Source of the DNA: Acidimicrobiia bacterium
GTDB lineage: Bacteria > Actinomycetota > Acidimicrobiia > Acidimicrobiales > JACDCH01
Reading direction: 5' to 3'
Assembly (NCBI GenBank): GCA_013694495.1
Contig: JACDCH010000552.1
Location: 1-12,926, forward strand
Length of the DNA stretch: 12,926 nucleotides
Shown: positions 1 through 6,509 of the stretch, one piece after another
Layout of the letters: each line of letters begins with the position of its first letter
How positions within the stretch are numbered: the stretch's first letter is position 1
Notes under the pieces: model-generated
Database searches by the model: none
What the model was told of the DNA's origin: nothing
The model's input: only the letters and a program-made list of their open reading frames with translations
Program-made: the position numbers and the translations under genes

Positions 1-2
1 TC

Positions 3-125
3 GCCCGGATGGACGAGGACCTGCCGCCAACAGCCCGCTTGTTCCTCGACCACCTGACAGCCGTCGAAGGCGGGCCGAACCGATTTCACCCTGGCGACCA
101 GTCCGGTGACCACGGTTCACGCTGA
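3..125 (+). CDS. 3' end of an unidentified protein gene (truncated by the window edge)
   Basis: An open frame enters from the left edge and ends at TGA 123-125, giving the last 40 residues of a protein. The visible part has an acidic/hydrophobic helix-like stretch (MDEDLPPTARLFLDHL) followed by a Gly/His-rich tail. G+C-rich third positions in the first two thirds look like those of the real genes here. The stop lies 2 bases before a possible GTG start of the EAL reading frame, so the two could be co-transcribed. I do not recognise the family. The last 12 residues look less protein-like and may be a divergent tail. Confidence 0.4.
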   Translation, partial: ARMDEDLPPTARLFLDHLTAVEGGPNRFHPGDQSGDHGSR

Positions 126-301
126 CCGTGGACGCGTCCGCGCGTTCGGATCGTCGTCGCCGGGGCGCCTCGCCGTCGGACGCAGCCGGACCGGGGCAAC
201 CCTTTGGTGTAGTGCCGATGCGAGCGCCGAAAGCGCGGCGTTCGTGCAGCGTTGCTTCTCCGTGGTTCAACCGGGGTTGCTTCGGCGTCGAACAACACCA
301 G

Positions 302-1550
302 GTGATCGCGACGTTGACGAAGTGCTCGGACGAACTGGACCAGGTCCTCGGCGACGGGGCCGTGCGCTCCGTGTACCAGCCGATCGTGGAGCTGGCCACC
401 GGCGACACCGTCGCCTTCGAGGCGCTGGCGCGCGGTCCCGTGGGCAGCGGACTCGAGCGACCGGTCCTGCTCTTCGCCGCGGCTCGCTCCGCCGGCCGGC
501 TCGACGAGCTCGACTGGGCCTGCCGCGCCGCTGCGCTGCGCGGGGCGATGGATGCCGGCCTCGATCGCGCCGTCAGCCTCTTCGTGAACGTCGAGCCCGA
601 GGCGCTGCGCTCTACCCCGTCGACCGACATGCTCGCGCTGCTGCGCGAGGCCGGGTCGTGCTTGAACGTGATGGTCGAGGTCACCGAGCGGGCGCTCGTG
701 ACCGCACCGGCGGAGCTCCTGCGCGCCCTCTCGTTCGTGCGTGCGCTCGGCTGGGGCGTCGCCCTCGACGACGTCGGGGCCGAGGTGGCGTCCCTGGCGC
801 TGATGCCCTTCGTCCGGCCCGATGTCATCAAGCTGGATCTCCGGCTCATCCAGGACCAGCCCGACCGGGAGATCGCCGCCATCGTGAGCGCGGTCGACGC
901 CCAGGCCGAACGAAGCGGCGCCCAGGTCCTCGCCGAGGGCATCGAGACCGCCCAGCACCGCGACATCGCGCTGGCCATGGGGGCGACCCTCGGGCAGGGC
1001 TGGCCCTTCGCTCGTCCCGCTCCGCTGGCCGACCACGCGCCTGGCGTGCCCGACCGCCTGCTCCCCCAGCCCGTCCCCAGCGCGCCGCCGCTGTCGCCGA
1101 TGGTCGCCGCGTCGGCGGGCCGTCCCGCCGGCGCTCCACGAAGCCCCTCTTGCTGGAGATGAGCCGCCACCTCGAGCGCCAGGCACTCGCCCTCGAGAGC
1201 TCGGCGGTCGTGCTCGCCGCGTTTCAGACGACCGAACGCTTCACCCCTGCGACCATCCGCCGCTACGAGCAGCTCGCCAGTCAGTCGTCGTTCGTCGCGG
1301 CGATAGGCGTGGGGATGAGCGAGACGCCGGCGAGCGGCGTCCGTGGCGGGAGCCTCGTCGAGGACGACCCGCTGGTCGACGAGTGGGCGATCGCCGTCGT
1401 CGGCCGCACTTCGCCGCCGCCCTGGCCGCCACCGATCTCGGTGACACCGGCCACGACGCATTCCGGCGGTTCGAGTACGTGCTCACCTACGACCGCGCCC
1501 TCGTCCTGTCGATCGCGCAGTCGCTCATGGCGCGCGTCCTCCCGAGCTGA
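302..1550 (+). pseudogene. EAL-DICT c-di-GMP phosphodiesterase-like gene, interrupted by two frame changes
   Basis: The first frame encodes a complete EAL domain, the family that hydrolyses cyclic di-GMP. Counting from GTG 302, the visible motifs are YQPIVEL then EAL (about residues 25-42), FVNVEP (94-99), VEVTER (125-130), ALDDVGA (154-160), VIKLD (175-179), AEGIET (211-216) and GQGW (231-234). The expected metal- and substrate-binding positions are therefore kept. A DICT sensory domain follows, but in other frames. Its first part (LLLEMSRHLERQALALE to DEWAIAVVG, about 1147-1410) lies one frame back. Its end (PHFAAALAATDLGDTG to SLMARVLPS, stop 1548-1550) lies one frame back again. Both changes equal the loss of one base, near 1110-1140 and near 1405-1412. 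Restoring one C in the GGCCGCAC at the second site gives VVGPHF. EAL-DICT is a known actinobacterial architecture without GGDEF. The start is uncertain: GTG 128 is also open but its extra N-terminus looks non-coding, and no clear ribosome site precedes 302. The gene may be a pseudogene, or the sequence may have two errors. Confidence 0.75.
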
Positions 1551-1774
1551 ACCTTCACGCGAACACTGAACACCGGCGCTTCGGACCAGACACTCCGGGA
1601 CCCAACAACACGCGACACCTGCGCCGACCGGCGCGTCGCCGCACGAGGACCTCCTCGAGCCCGACCGTGCGCGCCGCCTCGGCGAGCGTGCAGGTCGGCC
1701 CCGCTCCCGGTCCCTCGATCAGCTGGAGGAACCGGCCGATGAAGCTCACCAACTTCGCCCGGCCGAGCGAGAGG
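1551..1774. other. Gap with no convincing gene
   Basis: A minus-strand frame is open across this stretch (1555-1818). Its middle, FIGRFLQLIEG then TLAEAARTVGLEEVLVRR, looks faintly like a helix-turn-helix remnant. It has no recognisable start, its ends are low-complexity Arg-rich, and its first part overlaps the 59-residue gene. A small perfect inverted repeat, GCGCCG-AC-CGGCGC, sits at 1621-1634 but lacks a T-run. I cannot support a gene or terminator here. Confidence 0.3.
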
Positions 1775-1954
1775 TCACGGCTCGACGTCGTGCTGCATCT
1801 CTCCCGTCGTTCCTCCACCCGAGCCGTGGTCCATCCCCGGCATCCCGAGTCCCAGGTACGCGACGAAGAGGACGACCAAGATCGCGAAGGCCACGACGGC
1901 GGCTCGCCCCGACCGCGAGCGAGATTCGAGTGCGTCTCCGACGAGATCGATCAT
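1775..1954 (-). CDS. Small single-pass membrane protein with a Met/His tail (59 aa)
   Basis: ATG at 1954-1952 opens a 59-residue frame ending at TGA 1777-1775. Residues 1-17 are charged and probably cytoplasmic. Residues 18-37 (AAVVAFAILVVLFVAYLGLG) form one strong membrane helix. The outer tail reads GMPGMDHGSGGG followed by GEMQHDVEP, carrying three Met and two His. Met/His tails of this MPGMDHG kind are typical of periplasmic or surface copper-binding segments, so a copper role is plausible but inferred. The gene follows the M56 protease gene on the same strand with an 82-base gap, and a perfect 7-bp dyad of the BlaI type (1976-1994) lies 21 bases before its start. This suggests separate control by the neighbouring repressor. 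No strong ribosome binding site is visible, only a weak purine patch. It shows no antisense competitor with better coding signs. The family is not recognised. Confidence 0.65.
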   Translation of the reverse strand: MIDLVGDALESRSRSGRAAVVAFAILVVLFVAYLGLGMPGMDHGSGGGTTGEMQHDVEP

Positions 1955-1974
1955 CTCGAGAACTCTAGATCGAC

Positions 1975-1995
1975 CCTACGACGCACTGTCGTAGC
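1975..1995. promoter_or_regulatory. BlaI-type operator (dyad 1)
   Basis: CCTACGAC-N5-GTCGTAGC. The inner seven bases of each arm are perfect inverted copies. It lies between the M56 stop and the ATG of the 59-residue membrane protein. The TAC...GTA layout fits what is known of BlaI/MecI/CopY operators. Assignment to the BlaI at 2969-3346 is inferred from shared half-sites. Confidence 0.6.
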
Positions 1996-2036
1996 ACTCG
2001 CCGCCGAAGACCGCAGCCGGACCGATTCGCTTCGGC

Positions 2037-2972
2037 TTACGTCGGACAGAACCCCAAGATCCCGAGGACCCCGTGGTGGGTGTACGTGCTCCACACGGCC
2101 ACCACGGCGACGGCGAACCCACCAAGTCCCATCAGCGGGGCGAGCGTGATGAACCTCGTGCGCCGCGACGGCACCGGCGGGTCCTCCTCGAGCGCAGCGA
2201 GCCGGTCCAGCACGGTGCACCCACCAGTGAAGGCCAAGGCTGGGCCGAGCATCCGCTCAGCGGTCTTGACCAAGGCGCTACAAACCACCCGCCGCTCGGG
2301 CATCGACGGAGCGGCTTCCTCGTCCGCCCACCGCTCGACAGCCAGACGCAGACACATGGCGCTCCGAAGGACCGGAGCGCACCACCCGAAGCACGACTCG
2401 AGCGAAGCAGCCGCGCCGATGAACCGCTCGTGGTGATTTCGGAGGTGGCTCCGCTCATGGGCGATGACAGCGCGGAGCTCGCTCGGGTCCAGGGCGGTGC
2501 GCAACCCTTCGGAGACGACGATCTGGCCGGCACCTCGCGGTACGGCGTAGGCCAGCGGCTCGTCGACGGGAAGCGTGACGATGTCCACCCCGTCCTCCAA
2601 CCGATGATCACCGATCCAAGGCTCCACGTGGGTGCGGTCGAAGGCGCCCCGCTGAGCGCGTGCAGCGCGTCGGTGATTCACGGACAACCAGCAGAACGAG
2701 GCGGCACTGGCCCACCCCACGAGCGGACCGCCGGGCGCGACGGGTCCGAACATCCGGTGACACGCTGCCGCGGCGTCCTCGACGCCGGCGGCGCGCAGCA
2801 CGGTCGGGGCGGCGCCGAGTAGCAGGCCGAGACGAACCGTGAGGTGCCCGAAGCGAATCGCCCCATCTGCAGCTCGTGCCCATTCCGCCGGGTCCAGCCG
2901 CCGCGAGGGAAGCCGGCGCGCCCCGGGCAGCGCGAGGAGCACCAGTCCGGTGACCACGAGGAGGGTGCTCAC
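2037..2972 (-). CDS. M56-family (BlaR1/MecR1-like) membrane metalloprotease
   Basis: This 311-residue membrane protein carries the zinc-protease motif HERSH (residues 172-176) in the usual M56 setting, SEGLRTALDPSELRAVIAH. Glu213 in VERWADEEA is the likely third zinc ligand (ExxAD). Hydrophobic segments lie at about 2-18, 42-60, 82-98 and 276-294. In the BlaR1/MecR1 system such proteases cleave the partner repressor after signal detection. Here the long C-terminal penicillin-binding sensor domain is absent: the protein ends about 18 residues after the last helix. It therefore probably senses something other than beta-lactams, or needs a partner. The GTG start overlaps the blaI stop by four bases (GTGA), so the two are translationally coupled. 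Family assignment is firm; signal and cleavage target are inferred. Confidence 0.88.
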   Translation of the reverse strand: MSTLLVVTGLVLLALPGARRLPSRRLDPAEWARAADGAIRFGHLTVRLGLLLGAAPTVLRAAGVEDAAAACHRMFGPVAPGGPLVGWASAASFCWLSVNHRRAARAQRGAFDRTHVEPWIGDHRLEDGVDIVTLPVDEPLAYAVPRGAGQIVVSEGLRTALDPSELRAVIAHERSHLRNHHERFIGAAASLESCFGWCAPVLRSAMCLRLAVERWADEEAAPSMPERRVVCSALVKTAERMLGPALAFTGGCTVLDRLAALEEDPPVPSRRTRFITLAPLMGLGGFAVAVVAVWSTYTHHGVLGILGFCPT

Positions 2973-3346
2973 GGCGAGCCCTTCGCTCGTGAGCGAAGCG
3001 CTCGGCGAAGTTCGTCACGCTCGGCGACGCCGAGGTTGTCGACGAAGCGGCTCAGCGCGAGCGCAGGGTCGCCCGCTGCGGCCAGGAGATCCCCCATACG
3101 GGCCGCGGCGCGTTCGGCTCGACTCTGGACCGGTCGATACGCATACGCGCGACCGGACTTCTCGCGGTGGAGGAGTCCCTTCTCCCACAGCCTGACGAGG
3201 ACGGTCATGACGGTCGTATACGCCACCTCGTGAGTCGGGACCAGTCGCGAGTGGGCGTCACCCGGCGTCACGGGCTCGTCGGACTCCCACAGGAGATCGA
3301 GCACCCTGCGTTCGAGCTCCCCGCTCGCGAGCTTCTTGGCCGCCAC
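2969..3346 (-). CDS. BlaI/MecI/CopY-family transcriptional repressor
   Basis: This 125-residue protein has the family's N-terminal winged helix: GELERRVLDLLWESDEPVTPGDAHSRL, then EVAYTTVMTVLVRLWEKGLLHREKSGRAYAYRPV. A C-terminal dimerisation part follows (RMGDLLAAAGDPALALSRFVDNLGVAERDELRRAL). Family members bind TAC...GTA dyads as dimers and are released by proteolysis (BlaI, MecI) or metal binding (CopY). No CopY-type CxC pair is present, which favours release by the coupled M56 protease. GTG 3346 gives MAAKKLASGELERRVLDLLW, matching the usual BlaI N-terminus. GTG 3391 is an alternative that adds 15 basic residues. Longer readings up to 3598 run antisense into the DUF305 gene and are rejected. 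A dyad at 3398-3418 lies in the divergent promoter region, suggesting autoregulation and joint control of DUF305. Confidence 0.88.
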   Translation of the reverse strand: MAAKKLASGELERRVLDLLWESDEPVTPGDAHSRLVPTHEVAYTTVMTVLVRLWEKGLLHREKSGRAYAYRPVQSRAERAAARMGDLLAAAGDPALALSRFVDNLGVAERDELRRALRSRAKGSP

Positions 3347-3397
3347 TGGGCTCGGATCGTACTTGCGTGCCCGGCCGCGCCAACTCCACACGCAGTG

Positions 3398-3418
3398 CCT
3401 ACTACAGGGTGTCGGAGG
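3398..3418. promoter_or_regulatory. BlaI-type operator (dyad 2) between blaI and DUF305
   Basis: CCTACTAC-N5-GTCGGAGG, with 6 of 8 positions paired. It lies 46 bases before the DUF305 ATG and 7 bases beyond the alternative blaI GTG, so it could control both directions. Its arm length and 5-base spacer match dyad 1. An extra isolated half-site GTCGTAG occurs at 3440-3446. Confidence 0.55.
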
Positions 3419-3464
3419 CAGGTTAGGTTGGGTGGGCCAGTCGTAGTCCACGAGGAGACCCGTG

Positions 3465-4055
3465 ATGCGTGTTCGTGCCCTTGTTGTTGCCTTCGGCCTC
3501 GCTGCGGTGCTGGGCGGCGCCTGCTCGTCCGACGACAGCACCGTGACCAGCCCCGCCGACGCCGAGATCGCGGACGCGCCGCACAACGATGCGGACATCG
3601 CCTTTGCCCAAGGGATGATCCCGCACCACCAGCAGGCTGTCGAGATGGCTCAGCTGGCGACCGATCGAGGGGAGGACGAGCGGGTGCTCGACCTCGCCGC
3701 TCGGATCGAGGCTGCGCAGGCGCCGGAGATCGAGGAGATGTCGGGTTGGCTCGAGGCGTGGGGCGAAGACGTGCCCAGCGGTGGCGCTCATGGGGGAGAA
3801 CACGGCGGCGGGGACACGGGCTCAGGGATGATGACCACTGAGGAGATGGCGTCCCTCGAGTCGGCGGCGGGCGCGGACTTCGACCGGATGTTCCTCGAGA
3901 TGATGATCGGGCACCACGACGGCGCGATCGAGATGGCCGACACCCAGGCCGTCGAAGGCGAGTTTCCCGACGCGGTCGAGCTCGCTCAGAGGATCATGAC
4001 GACCCAGCAGTCCGAGATCGAGGAGATGCAAGCGGTCCTCGCAGACCTCGCCTGA
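3465..4055 (+). CDS. DUF305 lipoprotein (two DUF305 modules)
   Basis: ATG 3465 is preceded by AGGAG (3453-3457) at good spacing, better placed than the GTG at 3462. The 196-residue product starts with a lipoprotein-like signal, VVAFGLAAVLGGAC, with Cys20 as the likely lipidated residue. Gly at -3 makes the lipobox imperfect. Two DUF305 helix-bundle modules follow. The first has FAQGMIPHHQQAVEMAQLA (residues 47-65). The second has FLEMMIGHHDGAIEMADTQ (143-161). A His/Gly-rich linker (GGAHGGEHGGG, 107-117) and Met pairs separate them. The paired HH with nearby Met is the hallmark of the family, found in ferritin-like proteins and often next to copper-resistance genes. Exact biochemistry is unknown. 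It is divergent from blaI-M56, shares their operator region, and an lgt gene that could lipidate it lies downstream. Confidence 0.9.
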   Translation: MRVRALVVAFGLAAVLGGACSSDDSTVTSPADAEIADAPHNDADIAFAQGMIPHHQQAVEMAQLATDRGEDERVLDLAARIEAAQAPEIEEMSGWLEAWGEDVPSGGAHGGEHGGGDTGSGMMTTEEMASLESAAGADFDRMFLEMMIGHHDGAIEMADTQAVEGEFPDAVELAQRIMTTQQSEIEEMQAVLADLA

Positions 4056-4090
4056 CGGCAACTCCGAGCGGGTCGACGCCACCGTGACCG

Positions 4091-4213
4091 ATGCCCACCT
4101 CGATCCCTGGAGCTACGACCAAGCACGCGGCGCGACCTGGTCTCGTTCCCATCACGACCGGGCTCGCGGTCCTGGTCCTCAGAGACCGGTCGAGCCCAGC
4201 AGCGAGGGCGTGA
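4091..4213 (+). CDS. Possible 40-aa ORF between convergent genes (doubtful)
   Basis: The gap between the DUF305 stop and the convergent end of the anti-sigma gene holds one short plus-strand frame, ATG 4091 to TGA 4213. It encodes 40 residues with a moderately hydrophobic centre (GLVPITTGLAVLVLRDR). There is no ribosome site and no recognised family. It may be chance, or the fossil end of a membrane protein. No terminator hairpin is obvious in the gap. Confidence 0.15.
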   Translation: MPTSIPGATTKHAARPGLVPITTGLAVLVLRDRSSPAARA

Positions 4214-4216
4214 GGG

Positions 4217-4879
4217 TCAGCCGCTCAGCGCGGCCCGCCACTGCTCGGCGACGGCTTCGTCGTAGGGCTGGGTGAACCCGCAGGACCATGCGAAGCCCCC
4301 GTCACCAGCCACGAGTAGACGGGTACCAGGCTCGAGGCCGATCGTGGGCCCGGCCGAGGTGAGTCCGCCGAGGCCCTCGGCTCCGCTCAGGCTCACCTCA
4401 GGGATCTGGTCGCCTCGGAACCACTCGTTCACCGCAAACGTCACTTGGTCACCGTTGACGACTTGCACGGTGCCATCGAAGACGATGTCCCGGTTCGCCA
4501 GCGTCTGCAGGTCGTAGAGCTCGACGCAGCTCCCGCTCGCACCGCCTGGGGTGATGGCTCCCCCGGGCGAGATCGGGCTCCCGGCCACGTCCTCGGAGGA
4601 CGGGGTCGACTGGTCGGCATCATCGGACCCGACGAGTGCATAGGCGGTGCCACCGACAGCGACGAGCGCCGCGGCCGCGATCGCCCACACGAGACGGGTA
4701 CTCCGTCGGGGCGAGCCTGCCTGCTGGTGCGTTCCGTCGGTGGTTGCGCTGGTGGTCTCAGCCATGGTGATCCTCTCGAACAGGGCTTTCGCCGCTGGGT
4801 CGTTGGCAGAAGGAAGCGATGCCAGGTCGACGGGGTCGACCCTGCGGAGCGCATGGAGTTCGTCGTCGGGTTCAGGCAT
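4217..4879 (-). CDS. Putative membrane anti-sigma factor with extracytoplasmic two-cysteine domain
   Basis: This 220-residue protein has an acidic cytoplasmic N-terminus (1-59; MPEPDDELHALRRVDPVDLASLP). One membrane helix follows at about 63-83 (LVWAIAAAALVAVGGTAYALV). The outer part has a Pro/Gly/Ser linker (90-115) and a compact domain containing CVELYDLQTLANRDIVFDG, VTFAVNEWFRGD and GTRLLVAGDGGFAWSCGF. Cys118 and Cys200 are the only cysteines and could form a disulfide. The ATG overlaps the end of the sigma-factor gene by eight bases. That layout, an ECF sigma factor followed by a single-pass membrane protein, is typical of sigma/anti-sigma pairs. No zinc-binding HxxxCxxC anti-sigma motif is present, so the role rests on context and topology. 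Confidence 0.7.
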   Translation of the reverse strand: MPEPDDELHALRRVDPVDLASLPSANDPAAKALFERITMAETTSATTDGTHQQAGSPRRSTRLVWAIAAAALVAVGGTAYALVGSDDADQSTPSSEDVAGSPISPGGAITPGGASGSCVELYDLQTLANRDIVFDGTVQVVNGDQVTFAVNEWFRGDQIPEVSLSGAEGLGGLTSAGPTIGLEPGTRLLVAGDGGFAWSCGFTQPYDEAVAEQWRAALSG

Positions 4880-5390
4880 CGGTGACCTTCCGCTCGTGTC
4901 CTGTCCGGCACGCAGGTGTTCCTGTCAGCTCGGCCCGAAGTCGCGCCCGCGCTCGGCTGAGGCGGAGGGCGGCGGCGTTCGGGCTGCACCCGAGCACGAC
5001 GGCGATGGCGATCGCCTGCAGGCCCTCCCAGGCGGCGAGTCGGAGAACCTCCCGGTCGTCATCCCGCAGACGTTCAAGCGCTGCCAGCACCGCCGAATCG
5101 GTGGGCGCGGAGCCGGGAGGCTCGAGGCGCTCACCGCGGACGCGTTCGACGAGCCGGACGCGCCGGCGAGCAGTGCGGACGTGGTTGAGGAGGACCCGGT
5201 GGGCCACGCCGTACAACCAGGGCAGTTCCGCATCGGTAGGGATGTCGTCGAGGCGCCGCCACGCCACAGTCAGAACCTCGGCGACGATGTCATCGGCATC
5301 GGCCACCGGCGCGCGACGGCGCGCGAACGCGTGCAGCGACGAGTAGCAGGACTTGAAGAGCCTGCCGAATCGAGCCTCACGACTGTCCAC
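4872..5390 (-). CDS. ECF-type RNA polymerase sigma factor
   Basis: From GTG 5390 the product is 172 residues, a normal ECF length. Region 2 is at about 8-78: RFGRLFKSCYSSLHAFARRR, DADDIVAEVLTVAWRRL, then LPWLYGVAHRVLLNHVR. Region 4 is at about 98-154: REVLRLAAWEGLQAIAIAVVLGCSPNAAALRLSRARARLR. GTG 5390 is chosen because a GGAG sits seven bases before it and region 2 begins shortly after. A TTG at 5444 would add 18 Pro/Arg-rich residues without family likeness. ECF factors direct transcription of stress or envelope genes when released from a membrane anti-sigma factor, here probably the overlapping downstream gene. A BlaI-type dyad lies about 100 bases upstream (5488-5508), hinting at control by the neighbouring repressor. 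Its target promoters are unknown. Confidence 0.88.
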   Translation of the reverse strand: MDSREARFGRLFKSCYSSLHAFARRRAPVADADDIVAEVLTVAWRRLDDIPTDAELPWLYGVAHRVLLNHVRTARRRVRLVERVRGERLEPPGSAPTDSAVLAALERLRDDDREVLRLAAWEGLQAIAIAVVLGCSPNAAALRLSRARARLRAELTGTPACRTGHERKVTDA

Positions 5391-5487
5391 GACGCTGCTC
5401 CGACGACGCGCGGCTGGCGCCGGTTCCCGCTTGCCCAGATCCAACTCGGAGCCGACCCGGAGCCGGCCGACGTCGCCTGCCGAGCCG

Positions 5488-5508
5488 GCTACGACGCGGT
5501 GTCGTCGC
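5488..5508. promoter_or_regulatory. BlaI-type operator-like dyad 3 upstream of the sigma operon
   Basis: GCTACGAC-N5-GTCGTCGC. The left arm and spacer length match dyad 1 exactly; the right arm differs at one base (GTCGTCG for GTCGTAG). It lies in the divergent sigma/lgt intergenic region, 98 bases before the sigma GTG. As the weakest of the four in position, it is inferred only from similarity. Confidence 0.4.
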
Positions 5509-5600
5509 TCGACCTCACACGGCAGCGACGTCTGCGCTGCGGAGCCGTCGGTCGACCCGGTCGCCCCCGACGGACCGTGGGCAACTCGGGCCGGCTAGCT

Positions 5601-5618
5601 CCTACAACCTGTCGTAGG
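5601..5618. promoter_or_regulatory. BlaI-type operator (dyad 4) upstream of lgt
   Basis: CCTACAAC-CT-GTCGTAGG, with 7 of 8 positions paired. It has the same arms as dyads 1-3 but a 2-base instead of a 5-base spacer. It lies 42 bases before the lgt ATG, over or just after the likely promoter. The rest of 5391-5600 shows no gene. Confidence 0.55.
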
Positions 5619-5660
5619 TAACCTGAGTCCACCTCGAAGCTTCAGGCGCGTCGGGTCGCC

Positions 5661-6509
5661 ATGGAAAGGCGCAGCGTGCTCTCCCTCCTGGAATTCACCC
5701 CGCTCGTGATGATCGGCATCGGCCCGCTGCAAGTGTCACCGCACGGCATCGCCACCGCCGTCGGCTTCATCGCCGGGGCGCGACTGCTGTTACCGGCCAC
5801 GCGACGTCAAGGCGTGCCCGACGAGATCGTGTACCGGATGCTCTACCGCTCCGCCTTCGGCGCCCTGGTCGGCGCCCGGGTGGCCTATGCGGTCAACCAT
5901 TGGAGCGACTACGCCGACGCGCCGTTGACGGTGTTCGCGATCTGGGAGGGCGGGATCTCGCTCTTCGGCGGCATCGCCGGCGGCGTCGTCGCGGCCGTGC
6001 CGGTCATGCGGGCCGAGCGACTGTGTTTCTGGCCGCTCATGGACGCCGCCGCCCCCGGACTCGCGCTCGGGATCGCCATCGGCCGCGTCGGCGACCTGAT
6101 GGTCGGCGACCACCTCGGCCGAACCACCGACTTCGCACTGGGGTTCCGGTGCACCGGAGCCGGCACGGCGTCCCGCTGCGCCGCGCCTATCGGCCAAGGC
6201 GTCCACATGCCGGCCCTGTACGACATGGTCAGCGCCTCGACACTTCTCGCCGCTCTCCTCCTGCTCCGGCGACGGAGCCGTCGGGACGGGTTCCTCATCC
6301 TGGCCTTTGCCGCCTGGTACGGCACGGGCCGCTTCATCGAGGACTTCTTCCGCATCGACGACCCCGTCGCCTTCGGGCTCAGCGGCAGCCAGTTGACGGC
6401 CCTCACCCTCGTGGTGGCCGCCGCTGGCTGGCTCGTGGTCAGGCGGGTGGGTCCGCAAGCCGAGATGCACCAGGAGGGGGTTGCCCCCGGCGCGCCCATC
6501 GATCGCTAG
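5661..6509 (+). CDS. lgt: Prolipoprotein diacylglyceryl transferase (Lgt), probable accessory copy
   Basis: Lgt moves a diacylglyceryl group from phosphatidylglycerol to the lipobox cysteine of exported prelipoproteins at the membrane. The 282-residue protein is multi-pass and carries the family motifs: WEGGISLFGGIAGG (residues 95-108), GLALGIAIGRVGDLMVGDHLGR (133-154, the Lgt signature with Arg142), HMPALYDM (182-189) and GTGRFIEDFFRIDD (221-234). The Asn usual in the signature (GRxGN) is Asp145. The His of the E. coli GGxxxHGG motif is Phe102, as often in actinobacterial forms. It lies away from the usual housekeeping neighbours, next to a DUF305 lipoprotein, a repressor and a sigma operon, with a BlaI-type dyad upstream. 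This suggests a second, inducible copy dedicated to local lipoproteins. ATG 5661 is the first start; the ribosome site is weak and ATG 5709 is possible. Its TAG stop shares CTAG with the stop of the converging fragment. Confidence 0.9.
   Translation: MERRSVLSLLEFTPLVMIGIGPLQVSPHGIATAVGFIAGARLLLPATRRQGVPDEIVYRMLYRSAFGALVGARVAYAVNHWSDYADAPLTVFAIWEGGISLFGGIAGGVVAAVPVMRAERLCFWPLMDAAAPGLALGIAIGRVGDLMVGDHLGRTTDFALGFRCTGAGTASRCAAPIGQGVHMPALYDMVSASTLLAALLLLRRRSRRDGFLILAFAAWYGTGRFIEDFFRIDDPVAFGLSGSQLTALTLVVAAAGWLVVRRVGPQAEMHQEGVAPGAPIDR

Noticed and set aside
106..1130. First part of the 487-residue plus frame as coding sequence
   Set aside because: Up to about 1130 it is the out-of-frame shadow of the EAL domain. 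Only its 1147-1410 part (DICT) is real.
2073..2822. 249-residue plus-strand frame opposite the M56 gene
   Set aside because: The minus strand carries HERSH, ExxAD and membrane helices. The plus frame lacks domains.
3347..3598. N-terminal extension of the BlaI frame up to 3598
   Set aside because: It runs antisense through the DUF305 signal peptide and over the divergent operator. The family N-terminus fits GTG 3346.
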